From positions 1-24,637 of the forward strand of contig DAIQON010000016.1 of the NCBI GenBank assembly GCA_036787835.1: a DNA stretch of 24,637 nt. Reading direction: 5' to 3'. A program made the translations under genes and the position numbers. Below, piece by piece: positions 7,116-13,824 of the stretch. Within the stretch, counting starts at the first letter, position 1. Each line of letters opens with the position of its first letter. Source of the stretch: DAIQON01 sp036787835. Its GTDB lineage: Bacteria; Patescibacteriota; Saccharimonadia; Saccharimonadales; UBA4665. Under the pieces are notes generated by a model. The model was not told the DNA's origin, did no database searches, and worked only from the letters and a program-made list of their open reading frames with translations.

Positions 7116-7754
7116 ATGAGCGTCCCGACAGCAGAAGTTATTAAAACCCCGGAAGTGCTAGCATACGACAGAATAAATGCTCAAATTCGAGCATTATTTG
7201 AGCAGCATCGTCATTCGGATAGTAATGTTACTGTCTGGGAAGCAGATGAGACTGACCCTGTACGAGAAGCAACTTCAGAGTATCCTGTTACAGCTAACTT
7301 TAACCATATTGGAGCAGACGGCATCACCGTTCCAGACTGGCCTACATTGGATCTTTCTGTATGGCTTGAGTCGCGCTCTAAAAATGAGTCAACTGTTGAA
7401 GGTCTTGACATTCCCCGCTTCTGTTTTAGGGCAAGTACAGCTAGAGTGGACAGTGTTGGACCACAATATCGAGATGATTATGACCCTGTATTGACATCAG
7501 CCAGACTAGTTAGATTAGAGTCAACACCTACAGAACTCGTTTTTGATAAGTTTCTGGTCTGGAGAAAAGACCATATCGCTGCTCGTAGATTTACTATAAC
7601 CGACCCGGCTCAGCTAAGAGTAAGAGAAAATATAGCTACGGTCGGGGAACATCGTGCATACGATGAACTTGATCTTGGACAACTAGAAGATTTGGAATCT
7701 AGACTAACTACTTTGGTTTCGTTTCTGGGCGCAACCACACTAACGGAAGCCTAA
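7116..7754 (+). CDS. Unknown protein, 212 aa
   Basis: Start at MSVPTAEVIK, set by the strong promoter just upstream; the in-frame ATG at 7092 lies within that promoter. Soluble, aspartate/arginine-rich, with RLESTPTELVFDKFLVWRKD similar to the TEIVLGK block of the preceding gene. The last 80 residues are helical (DELDLGQLEDLESRLTTL). Nine nt after the stop begins the DUF7249-like relic (7764-7844). Function unknown. Confidence 0.6.
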   Translation: MSVPTAEVIKTPEVLAYDRINAQIRALFEQHRHSDSNVTVWEADETDPVREATSEYPVTANFNHIGADGITVPDWPTLDLSVWLESRSKNESTVEGLDIPRFCFRASTARVDSVGPQYRDDYDPVLTSARLVRLESTPTELVFDKFLVWRKDHIAARRFTITDPAQLRVRENIATVGEHRAYDELDLGQLEDLESRLTTLVSFLGATTLTEA

Positions 7755-7763
7755 AATCTTCAG

Positions 7764-7844
7764 CTAGAAGCAAGTCTATAGTGTGACTTTCTAGGCACAT
7801 CTCTAGCAAGAGTAGACTGGCTTGAAGTTATAGAGAAAAACTAA
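7764..7844 (+). pseudogene. 3' relic of the DUF7249-like gene
   Basis: The last 26 codons of the gene at 11162-11428 recur here with many silent changes: the frame reads LEASL, stop, CDFLGTSLARVDWLEVIEKN, stop, against LEASLWCDLLGTALARVDWL in the intact copy. The Trp codon TGG has become TAG. The similarity continues about 34 nt past the stop codon (7845-7878 with 11429-11462) and ends there. Everything upstream of codon 63 is gone. This is a 115-bp direct repeat with the intact copy. Confidence 0.85.
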
Positions 7845-7893
7845 CTCTATCACCCTGAGCATGGTGTTAAACTGCTCTAAACTACACCAAAAT

Positions 7894-9060
7894 TTATACG
7901 GCTATCGCTTCTGGTGTCTCCTCAAAAACTCCAGAAACCCTGGCTGCTATTTGATCGTCCGTCAACACTTGAGGAATTACAATTTTCAGCACGTAGTCCT
8001 GCTCGCCCATTTTCCCTAACTGTGTACTCACCAACCCAACCAATCTGTCCGAGGAAATTCCTATACTGGTTAAGTAAAGCAACAGATCTGCAGTGGAAAG
8101 TATTTCAGTACGTTCAACGTGTTCTCTTGTGCTTTTTCGCAGACTATCATCCTGTGATGCACTTATTGCATCGGATAGAATATTAGCAGCTATGGTTTCG
8201 GCAATATCTGCCGCTACTTCGTTTCTTTGCTCCAGTAGACCACTTGGCAGCTCATTTTCCAAACTTGCTATATCAACACCGGCAAATCCAGCAGCAATTA
8301 AACCATGAAAACGATCGTTGACTTCCTCCTCACTATTATTCAGGAATCCTTTTATCTCCTCGACTCCGATAAATATCCTTTGTTCCCTAGCAAATCCAGG
8401 TTGTTTATCCCAGCCGTGCAATATATCTAAACCATCTGTGTTTTCTAAAGGGTCACTGCCATGCAGCCATCTGTTACCGAATAACGTTAAGTCACCTTGT
8501 GGTCTGGGATCAAATCGATTCCATTCTCCTGGGTGTCCCCATCCAATCCAAGCATTAGTACCATCTATAGCCGGTGTTTTAATGCCATCTTTGCCGACTA
8601 CAAATTTATCTCCTTGGAGTATTCCTGCCACTACAGTATTATCTGCTCTCCAATCTACCGCAATAATAGGTGCGCCTTCAACCATCCTTGCCTGTATTGT
8701 CTCAACACGATCTTGAAATCCAGATGCAAAAGCCACTAGGTCTGTACTAGCAGTGACAGATCTTTCACCTGCGGCCCACGCAAAGCTAGCGCTCCATATG
8801 TACTTTTGTAAAGTATCGAGTGTTTCATCTCCCTCTATAGCTTCATGTACATTCGCTAAGCTATGCCTAAATACCTTGTCCGCTACGTCTCTATCATCTA
8901 GACCAGAAGTCACTCCTGCTTTAGCTTCCTCAAGCTCGGCTTCTAATGTGACCACGCTTAACGCAGCCTTGCCTAAAGTTACTTGACTGTCAACATACTC
9001 TAGATATGCCAACTCTCTTGGACTAAATTGATCAACCTGAACTTCTTTTCCAGCAGTCAT
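7894..9060 (-). CDS. Large unknown soluble protein, 388 aa
   Basis: The longest gene of the unknown set. N-terminal 110 residues are helical and acidic (VVTLEAELEEAKAGV; RHSLANVHEAIEGDETLD); the middle is Trp/Gly-rich (NAWIGWGHPGEWNRFDPRPQ; FGNRWLHGSDPLENTD); the end is helical again (LENELPSGLLEQRNEVAADI). No signal peptide and no family recognised. Unlike most neighbours it has an SD-like AGAGGA about 8 nt before the ATG. It occupies the slot between the DUF7249 relic and 18-bp repeat R4, the same position that the 11451-11714 gene holds beside the intact DUF7249 gene. Confidence 0.65.
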   Translation of the reverse strand: MTAGKEVQVDQFSPRELAYLEYVDSQVTLGKAALSVVTLEAELEEAKAGVTSGLDDRDVADKVFRHSLANVHEAIEGDETLDTLQKYIWSASFAWAAGERSVTASTDLVAFASGFQDRVETIQARMVEGAPIIAVDWRADNTVVAGILQGDKFVVGKDGIKTPAIDGTNAWIGWGHPGEWNRFDPRPQGDLTLFGNRWLHGSDPLENTDGLDILHGWDKQPGFAREQRIFIGVEEIKGFLNNSEEEVNDRFHGLIAAGFAGVDIASLENELPSGLLEQRNEVAADIAETIAANILSDAISASQDDSLRKSTREHVERTEILSTADLLLYLTSIGISSDRLVGLVSTQLGKMGEQDYVLKIVIPQVLTDDQIAARVSGVFEETPEAIAV

Positions 9061-9107
9061 ATAATATTCCTCTTATTACATCAAGTTTATCACCAAATTT
9101 TCCTCAT

Positions 9108-9161
9108 GCAAGCGCTACTGGTTTAAAGTGAGACAAGCTCGTCCATTTCTACTGCATCATA
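9108..9161 (-). repeat. Repeat R4 with Replic_Relax tail relic
   Basis: The 18-bp repeat (TAAACCAGTAGCGCTTGC on the minus strand, 9108-9125) is preceded by codons for DAVEMDELVSL, the C-terminus of the 12586-13359 protein (DAVEMDELVSF). The codons differ from that gene almost only at silent positions, so this is the surviving end of a separate, once functional homologue. It slightly overlaps the end of the 9149-9691 gene in another frame. Confidence 0.75.
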
Positions 9162-9691
9162 GGATCGTCAGGGAAGTATGGCTTAGCAAGCTCAAGTAGC
9201 TCCTGATAGCCAGGTAGTGAGGGCTCACGGTTTGCCTCTACTTGGGAACTTACTGCTGCTGATTCTTCTTCAGAGTATCCGTTGATATAACGATATAGGC
9301 CACGAGCGGCGACTAACAGTGTTTTTCCTTCAGTTTCTAAATCTATCTCGGGTGCCTGAAACCAGAAGTGCGTTAAGCTAATCGGGTCATCTCCCGAATG
9401 ACGGACTTGAGATAAACCGAAGTTAACTACTGTTATCTCATCCACGCTACCCGTCTCGTAGTTGCCCCAGGTAGAATGTAGAGAAGCATTTAAGCTAGCA
9501 GCTGGACCGATAATCCTACCCTTTGCCAAGAAGTAGCCCTGATAACGCATTGGCGGCTCAGGACCCAACTCATCGCCTCCAGGTACAACCCACATTGCCT
9601 CTCCTGTATGTAGCCCACGATTAGGGTCCTTACGAAGTAGTGGCAGTATATCTTCTGGAGTTTTTGGTCGTAATGGCCTTAAAACACTCAT
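9149..9691 (-). CDS. Unknown protein, about 180 aa
   Basis: Start at the ATG giving MSVLRPLRPKTPEDILPLL; an upstream in-frame ATG at 9727 would add 12 residues over what looks like promoter sequence, so the start is uncertain. Soluble; contains LHTGEAMWVVPGGDELGPEP, then FLAKGRIIGPAASLNASLHS, and FWFQAPEIDLETEGKTLLVA. No known domain. Its 3' end runs into the Replic_Relax tail relic of R4, so the true C-terminus may have been replaced when these pieces were joined. Confidence 0.55.
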   Translation of the reverse strand: MSVLRPLRPKTPEDILPLLRKDPNRGLHTGEAMWVVPGGDELGPEPPMRYQGYFLAKGRIIGPAASLNASLHSTWGNYETGSVDEITVVNFGLSQVRHSGDDPISLTHFWFQAPEIDLETEGKTLLVAARGLYRYINGYSEEESAAVSSQVEANREPSLPGYQELLELAKPYFPDDPMMQ

Positions 9692-9767
9692 ATTTATAAT
9701 TCTGAGACCATAGTGTAAATATAGCAAGCATCAGCAGTTTAGAGGACTGTAGTAATTATTGTTATCC

Positions 9768-9795
9768 TTGCAATAGGAGCGTATGGTTTTATACT
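9768..9795 (+). promoter_or_regulatory. Promoter for the 9824 gene
   Basis: -35 TTGCAA (9768-9773), 16-bp spacer, -10 TATACT (9790-9795). This transcript would have a short leader containing the SD at about 9813-9819. Confidence 0.5.
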
Positions 9796-9823
9796 GAGAA
9801 GTAAGAAATTGTTAGGAGGTAGA

Positions 9824-10348
9824 ATGGCTGGAGATGTTGAAGCAATAGTATCTGGACACTTTGAAGAGCTAGTGAATGGCCAGCCGACATCCATGAATTC
9901 TAGTTTAGGGGCGGAGGAAAAACTACGTCGAAGTGAGGCTTTAACTGTTGTTACTACCGGTATTCAAACATTGATGGAAACTCAGAGAGTAGTGCGTCAC
10001 ATCGGGGGCTTCGCAAGTACCTACGAGGCTATACCCTTTGGTCCATTTCAGGTTTCACCATGGGAAACAAGAGAACGAGATGTATTCGTTGTGCCCAAAG
10101 CGGAGTTTTTTGATCGGGCAGGTAAACTTAGTCATTTCACTCTAAGAGTAGTCGTGCCAACAGGCTCTTATAGAGAGCCAGATGATCCTAAGCTCATGGT
10201 AGGAGCTACATATCTAGGCGTGAGGGAGGTTAGTAGTTATCACTTAAGCGATGAAGATAGACCATCCCTAGTGCGTCTAGAAAGCTTCAGGCCATTACTG
10301 AATGACGCACTATCCCACATTGAAGCTGGCGTACCGTCTGCTTCATGA
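9824..10348 (+). CDS. Unknown protein, 174 aa
   Basis: Start MAGDVEAIVS chosen for the strong SD AGGAGGT 4 nt upstream of the ATG. Soluble, with the blocks TYEAIPFGPFQVSPWETRER and LRVVVPTGSYREPDDPKL and a helical end. The frame stays open upstream (back to a TAG near 9738) and encodes a convincing membrane helix (VVIIVILAIGAYGFILRSKK) but has no good start codon; see findings. The next gene is convergent. Confidence 0.6.
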   Translation: MAGDVEAIVSGHFEELVNGQPTSMNSSLGAEEKLRRSEALTVVTTGIQTLMETQRVVRHIGGFASTYEAIPFGPFQVSPWETRERDVFVVPKAEFFDRAGKLSHFTLRVVVPTGSYREPDDPKLMVGATYLGVREVSSYHLSDEDRPSLVRLESFRPLLNDALSHIEAGVPSAS

Positions 10349-10373
10349 CAGTTTAAGATATAAGAAGTCCTTT

Positions 10374-10979
10374 TTATTCAATTAAAATGCCTGGCAGTCT
10401 GAGCAAGCCAAGACCTATTCCGTGCTGATGCCATAAACCCGCGACCGCAATAGTCTCACACCCCTCAATAGTCATAGTATCCAAAGGTACCACAAAGTCC
10501 ATCCAGGGTTTTACGATAGTTATATTGTCTTTATCTTCCTTGTCTAAGTTGGGTATGGTGGTGTCTTCACAGTAGATGATGGAATCGTAGAAGCTAGGGC
10601 TGGCGTTATCAGTACCAAGATGCGCACTAACATCTAGCTTGCGCGGATCCCAGGAAGGCAAGGTACCTCGCCTCAGTCTACCGCTTAGATTTACTGCTTG
10701 AACGTTACTATCATCAAGCTGCTTCGATACATTAATAGCCATACTCCCGCCTGCACTCGCTCCAACCAGAGCTAAACTACCAGAAGATTTTAGTAGACCC
10801 TTTGCTTTACTTGTCATTTTGTCAAATATACTGGTAAAAGGCTCATCTGAACGCCAATTAACGTGAGCCGGTATTACGTTAACCCCTTTTTTCTTGAGAT
10901 GTGTAAATATCATGGTTTCTGAACGACCTATAGTTCCATCGCCTAGTCCATTGAAGTATAGAGCTGTGATTTCTGTCAT
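10374..10979 (-). CDS. Small alpha/beta-hydrolase-like protein
   Basis: 201 aa. ALYFNGLGDG near the N-terminus and the nucleophile elbow GASAGG (Ser75) after a hydrophobic strand (LALVG) mark the alpha/beta-hydrolase fold; a late WHQHGIG (His184/His186) fits the catalytic histidine, and D in the PWMDFVVPLDT region could be the acid. Substrate cannot be told. Start chosen at MTEITALYF: -10 CATTAT (10986-10991) lies 6 nt upstream with an 18-bp spacer to TTGCTA (11010-11015), which belongs partly to repeat R3. An upstream in-frame ATG at 11015 reads through the repeat and is unlikely. Confidence 0.75.
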   Translation of the reverse strand: MTEITALYFNGLGDGTIGRSETMIFTHLKKKGVNVIPAHVNWRSDEPFTSIFDKMTSKAKGLLKSSGSLALVGASAGGSMAINVSKQLDDSNVQAVNLSGRLRRGTLPSWDPRKLDVSAHLGTDNASPSFYDSIIYCEDTTIPNLDKEDKDNITIVKPWMDFVVPLDTMTIEGCETIAVAGLWHQHGIGLGLLRLPGILIE

Positions 10980-11011
10980 GAAGTAATAATGCAATAGACA
11001 CCTCTGATTTA

Positions 11012-11029
11012 GCAAGCGCTACTGGTTTA
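11012..11029 (-). repeat. Repeat R3 (18 bp)
   Basis: Minus-strand TAAACCAGTAGCGCTTGC, identical to R4. Here the Replic_Relax coding tail is missing; the RNA leader begins 7 nt away. Its TTGC end provides the -35 box of the 10374-10979 gene. Confidence 0.75.
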
Positions 11030-11035
11030 GAGATT

Positions 11036-11154
11036 TTACTTTACGTAGTCTCTCAGTATGCATCCCGATCATCTCCGGCAAGGTAGTATAAATCTCCACT
11101 TTGCCTACGAAGCATGCGGGATGCGTCTTATGTCCGTTACGTAAAGTAAAGGAG
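11036..11154 (+). ncRNA. Structured RNA leader, copy 1, upstream of the DUF7249-like gene
   Basis: Three nested helices: P1 12 bp perfect (11036-11047 with 11138-11149), P2 8 bp perfect (11060-11067 with 11117-11124), P3 8 bp with one G-T (11077-11084 with 11098-11105). The SD AAAGGAG (11148-11154) starts inside the 3' strand of P1. ATCTCC at 11071-11076, invariant between copies, can pair with GGAGAT of the SD; a second ATCTCC lies in the P3 loop. A copy in opposite orientation occurs at 15451-15577. This looks like a cis-acting translational control element. It matches no riboswitch class I know. Confidence 0.75.
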
Positions 11155-11161
11155 ATACAAG

Positions 11162-11428
11162 ATGAAGTATATTAAAAAAACGTACAATGGATATACTAAC
11201 CGTGAAACATGGTTAGTAAGTTTGTGGTTAAATAATGACCCTATTAGTTACTCAATATTCTCGGAAGCACTTGAGTTAGACACAAGTGACCAAGAGAAGG
11301 CTAAGTGGCTAGAAACGAACACCACTAATGAGATGTATGATCTGCCACTTGAAGCTAGTCTATGGTGTGACTTGTTAGGTACAGCCCTAGCAAGAGTAGA
11401 CTGGCTTGAAGTAATAGAAAAAAACTAA
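11162..11428 (+). CDS. DUF7249-like small phage/plasmid protein
   Basis: 88 aa. The YNGYTNRETWLVSLWLNND block (residues 8-26) is the hallmark of small proteins common on phages, plasmids and other mobile elements (DUF7249-like, by memory); function unknown. The end is helical (ALARVDWLEVIEKN). Translation starts at ATG 11162 with SD AAAGGAG 7 nt upstream, both downstream of a structured leader that can hide the SD, so expression is probably tightly controlled. A truncated copy lies at 7764-7844. The next gene is convergent. Confidence 0.8.
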   Translation: MKYIKKTYNGYTNRETWLVSLWLNNDPISYSIFSEALELDTSDQEKAKWLETNTTNEMYDLPLEASLWCDLLGTALARVDWLEVIEKN

Positions 11429-11450
11429 CTCTATAGCCCTGAGTATAGTG

Positions 11451-11714
11451 TTAAACTGCTCTTCTTTCTAGATCTATGATTATTGGGCTATCAACTGCGT
11501 CGCAACAAGCTCTTAAAACCATATCCGTGGCCGTTAAACTTCTATCTGCTCGTTCTATGACTCTCAGCGTATTAGTCTCCTCGAGGGTACTATTACTTTC
11601 GATGCCATGATTTCGGGCAATGAAACTCTCAGTTCTATTTCTCTCTTCAATAACGTATTGTCTTCTTTCGCACAATTCACCTGTAGCAGGACAAATAGCT
11701 GTATATTCACTCAT
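11451..11714 (-). CDS. Small unknown protein, 87 aa
   Basis: Start at the ATG giving MSEYTAICPATGE, fixed by a promoter: TTGCAT (11744-11749), 17-bp spacer, CAATAT (11721-11726), 6 nt, ATG. Contains CPATGELCERRQYVIEERNR, with a CxxxxxxC pair, and later ACCDAVD: four cysteines in all, possibly metal-binding. No family recognised. A longer frame from 11789 reads through repeat R2 and is not likely to be real. It sits convergent to the DUF7249-like gene, in the variable slot. Confidence 0.55.
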   Translation of the reverse strand: MSEYTAICPATGELCERRQYVIEERNRTESFIARNHGIESNSTLEETNTLRVIERADRSLTATDMVLRACCDAVDSPIIIDLERRAV

Positions 11715-11745
11715 ACGATCATATTGATTATTTTGTAAAGATAAT

Positions 11746-11880
11746 GCAAGCACTACTGGTTTAGTGTGAGGTAAGCTTATCCTGTTCAACTACATTGTTC
11801 AAACGTCTACAATTACCTGTATTTGATAGTAAGAGTCTGGCGCTGGCGACTATGATTGGAAGGAGTGGGTTAGGTAATAG
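11746..11880 (-). repeat. Repeat R2 with diverged Replic_Relax tail
   Basis: Minus-strand TAAACCAGTAGTGCTTGC (11746-11763) follows codons for NVVEQDKLTSH, a diverged form of DAVEMDELVSF. The frame stays open without a start codon for about 40 codons further upstream (to near 11880), where similarity to the 12586 protein is no longer evident. Probably the end of another lost homologue. The repeat supplies the -35 of the 11451-11714 gene. A bulged hairpin (GGAGT/ACTCC with TTAGG/CCTAA) lies at 11861-11890. Confidence 0.6.
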
Positions 11881-11901
11881 TTCCTAACTCCTATACATAA
11901 A

Positions 11902-12537
11902 TTACGTTATGGTTTCAATCCAGCGATCAAATATTGCTTCCAAGAGCCACCAATATATAGGTCCGAGACGAACTACCGTTGCCTCTGCTGGTAATAGTAG
12001 CTCTAGCGATGAACTATCATTATTAGCATGTGCTACTCCTATACCAAATTTGGAGGCTCGTTGTAATTGAGCGGAATCAGGTCTTTCGCCCATAACAATA
12101 ACGCCTCGACGACTATCGTCTGGAAATGCACCAACGTTTTCAATGGAATCTTCAATATCTTCAGTAGTAGACAATATACCCGATAGCCTTAGTACAGGAT
12201 TCCATAATCTAGCAACGGTTTCGGCATCAACTGATACTAGCCCATTTGGGAAAATGTCTATTGCGGCATTAGTCTCTTCACTTAGGACTCGCCTGGGTAT
12301 CGGTAGGTCGTGGGGGAGTAGAGATAAGGTATCTAGAGCAGTAAGATCATTAATGGCCCCAAGTCCATGTGAGTATCTTCGCAAGAATTCTTCTTGATTG
12401 AATTGGACAACTGCATCAAAAGTAGAGTCCGCGAAATTGACATCTGGGACAACATCTCCCTTAAATCCAAATACTTCATGTTTAGGAGGTATTATATTCT
12501 CTTCGATCATCTCTTCATGAGATATCAATTCACCCAT
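11902..12537 (-). CDS. Unknown protein, 211 aa
   Basis: Soluble and acidic (MGELISHEEMIEENIIPPKH; FQ-rich middle; AIDIFPNGLVSVDAETVARL). The end is tryptophan-rich (GPIYWWLLEAIFDRWIETIT). No domain recognised. Promoter: TTGCTT (12569-12574, part of repeat R1), 17-bp spacer, TAGACT (12546-12551), 8 nt, ATG. It lies directly behind the Replic_Relax-type gene on the same strand, in what may be the newest insertion position. Confidence 0.6.
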   Translation of the reverse strand: MGELISHEEMIEENIIPPKHEVFGFKGDVVPDVNFADSTFDAVVQFNQEEFLRRYSHGLGAINDLTALDTLSLLPHDLPIPRRVLSEETNAAIDIFPNGLVSVDAETVARLWNPVLRLSGILSTTEDIEDSIENVGAFPDDSRRGVIVMGERPDSAQLQRASKFGIGVAHANNDSSSLELLLPAEATVVRLGPIYWWLLEAIFDRWIETIT

Positions 12538-12570
12538 ATAAATTTAGTCTATTGATGCAATCACCTATAA

Positions 12571-12588
12571 GCAAGCACTACTGGTTTA
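12571..12588 (-). repeat. Repeat R1 (18 bp), at the end of the intact Replic_Relax gene
   Basis: Minus-strand TAAACCAGTAGTGCTTGC; its first three bases are the TAA stop of the 12586-13359 gene. This is the parent context of R2-R4: gene tail, stop, repeat, then the next gene's promoter. The TTGC end supplies the -35 of the 11902-12537 gene. Confidence 0.8.
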
Positions 12589-13359
12589 GAATGAGACCAG
12601 TTCATCCATCTCAACAGCATCACTCCATATGGCACTGTCTCGATTATCTGATTCCAAGAACCTTTTTATAGTAGATGTATAGAAATCGAAGTCTTCAAGT
12701 AAGGATTCCGTAAACTTTAGGGCATTTTCTTCTATGCGTGGAGTGGCGCATAGCAAAAGAATTGTAGGATACTCCTCGTCTCCCCAGTTTCCTGAGTCGT
12801 GATGGTTAATATATGTTTGAATCCGCTTTTTTATGATGAATTTGCGGTTATCTGCAATAATATCGAGCATGTAGTCGTTTTGTTTGCCTTTTAAGGGCTT
12901 CTTACGACTTAAATAGAGGAATGGCTTAGGTTCAGGGAAATAGTCAAACTGAGCTAGCTCTGAGCGTGTAAAGATACTAAAGGTATCTGGGTACAAGCTG
13001 TTTAGTGCTGTGCAGACCTCAACTACCCTAAGACATTCATCTATAAAGCCTTCACTGACAGTTTTATTCTTATACATTGCGTGAACGACATTATCATTAA
13101 GAGGCATATAATCCATCAACATTCGAAGGCCAACGGGTGTCAGGCAGTAAACAGCGCTTTTACCTTGAATCTTATAACTTTTATCATACCGTCTATCTAC
13201 TAGTATCTGATCTACTAGTATTGTCAATGAATGATTAATACCAGTTCTAGTAACATCTCTATACTTTGCTAATAAATCTGAACTAACAAAACGGAATTTG
13301 TATAATAACTTTAATAATTGTACTTGGTTGGGATTTAAATGCTTTCTATGGGTACTCAT
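12586..13359 (-). CDS. Replication-relaxation (Replic_Relax-like) winged-helix protein
   Basis: 257 aa. The N-terminus is a winged helix (LNPNQVQLLKLLYKFRFVSS, DLLAKYRDVTRTGINHSLTI, then a YKIQGKSAVYCLTPVG wing), as in the Replic_Relax family of plasmid and conjugative-element proteins thought to act in replication or DNA relaxation. The remainder has a strand-rich core (DYMLDIIADNRKFIIKKRIQ) and helices. The family call is from the overall pattern and is fairly confident. It is divergent from the recombinase 1 module across a 256-nt region holding tandem operators. The C-terminus DAVEMDELVSF is copied in R4 and, diverged, in R2. Confidence 0.7.
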   Translation of the reverse strand: MSTHRKHLNPNQVQLLKLLYKFRFVSSDLLAKYRDVTRTGINHSLTILVDQILVDRRYDKSYKIQGKSAVYCLTPVGLRMLMDYMPLNDNVVHAMYKNKTVSEGFIDECLRVVEVCTALNSLYPDTFSIFTRSELAQFDYFPEPKPFLYLSRKKPLKGKQNDYMLDIIADNRKFIIKKRIQTYINHHDSGNWGDEEYPTILLLCATPRIEENALKFTESLLEDFDFYTSTIKRFLESDNRDSAIWSDAVEMDELVSF

Positions 13360-13548
13360 AGTCTACTAACTTTCTAAAACTTTCACTCTAGTCTCTAACA
13401 CTCACCACACTAACCATTCTAGATCCTTATATTATATAAAAAGAAGGGAGAATTAAAAGGTCTAGTTATATCTGTTGTCTTTAAGAGTTAGTATTGCACA
13501 CGATGATAACACTAACTGTGGATAAATATTAAGCATAAAGTACTTGTA
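13360..13548. other. Divergent intergenic region with DnaA-box-like site
   Basis: AT-rich. Contains TGTGGATAA (13517-13525, reverse complement TTATCCACA, the consensus DnaA box) and a 6-bp inverted repeat GTTAGT/ACTAAC (13487-13516). The same CTGTGGATAAAT 12-mer occurs before the second recombinase module (22624-22635). No coding frame supported. Confidence 0.4.
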
Positions 13549-13596
13549 TATAACCACATATGGATAGTATACTATAACCAGATATGGTTAGTATAA
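13549..13596 (+). promoter_or_regulatory. Two tandem 24-bp operator repeats over the recombinase 1 promoter
   Basis: Units 13549-13572 and 13573-13596 abut and differ at three positions. Each holds a TAACCA/TGGTTA type inverted repeat around ATAT (perfect in unit 2, one change in unit 1). A promoter runs through them: TTGTAT (13544-13549), 18-bp spacer, TATACT (13568-13573). A dimeric repressor would block it. No regulator gene is adjacent; the Replic_Relax-type winged-helix protein or either XRE protein is a candidate. Confidence 0.65.
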
Positions 13597-13615
13597 ATTG
13601 CTAAGGAGGGTAACC

Positions 13616-13810
13616 GTGGCAAATACAAATCAACTACATATAGAAGAACTTCGATCAATACTAGAAGTTGAGCAAGATAGAGAGATATCACTCACGGAAG
13701 CTAGTGAAATCGGCCTCTCTTTAATCGATTTCTTTGAAGTACTAGCTAAGAAGGTTTGTTTAGATGTTGATGAGTGGTTAGGCATCTCTAAAGAGTCTGA
13801 GGGTAGTTAA
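13616..13810 (+). CDS. Small helical protein paired with recombinase 1
   Basis: 64 aa from GTG 13616, chosen for the strong SD AAGGAGGG 5 nt upstream; an ATG-initiated frame 18 nt earlier would start before the SD. All-helical and acidic: IEELRSILEVEQDREISLTE, then EIGLSLIDFFEVLA. Clearly paralogous to the 22683-22892 product (IERLRRILESEQQRQIAYEE), which also precedes a serine recombinase. Such a constant partner could be a directionality or control factor for the recombinase; this is inferred from position only. Confidence 0.75.
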   Translation: MANTNQLHIEELRSILEVEQDREISLTEASEIGLSLIDFFEVLAKKVCLDVDEWLGISKESEGS

Positions 13811-13824
13811 TTGATGGGATCACA

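Noticed and set aside
7845..7878. Terminator in the shared sequence after the DUF7249 stop
   Set aside because: The small CACC/GGTG hairpin in this copy is not conserved in 11429-11462 and no T tract follows.
11715..11789. N-terminal extension of the 11451 gene to 11789
   Set aside because: The extension is repeat R2 read in frame; a promoter lies between it and the chosen ATG.
13517..13525. Replication origin at the DnaA-box-like sites (also 22625-22633)
   Set aside because: One box per site is not enough; no AT-rich unwinding region with further boxes was seen.
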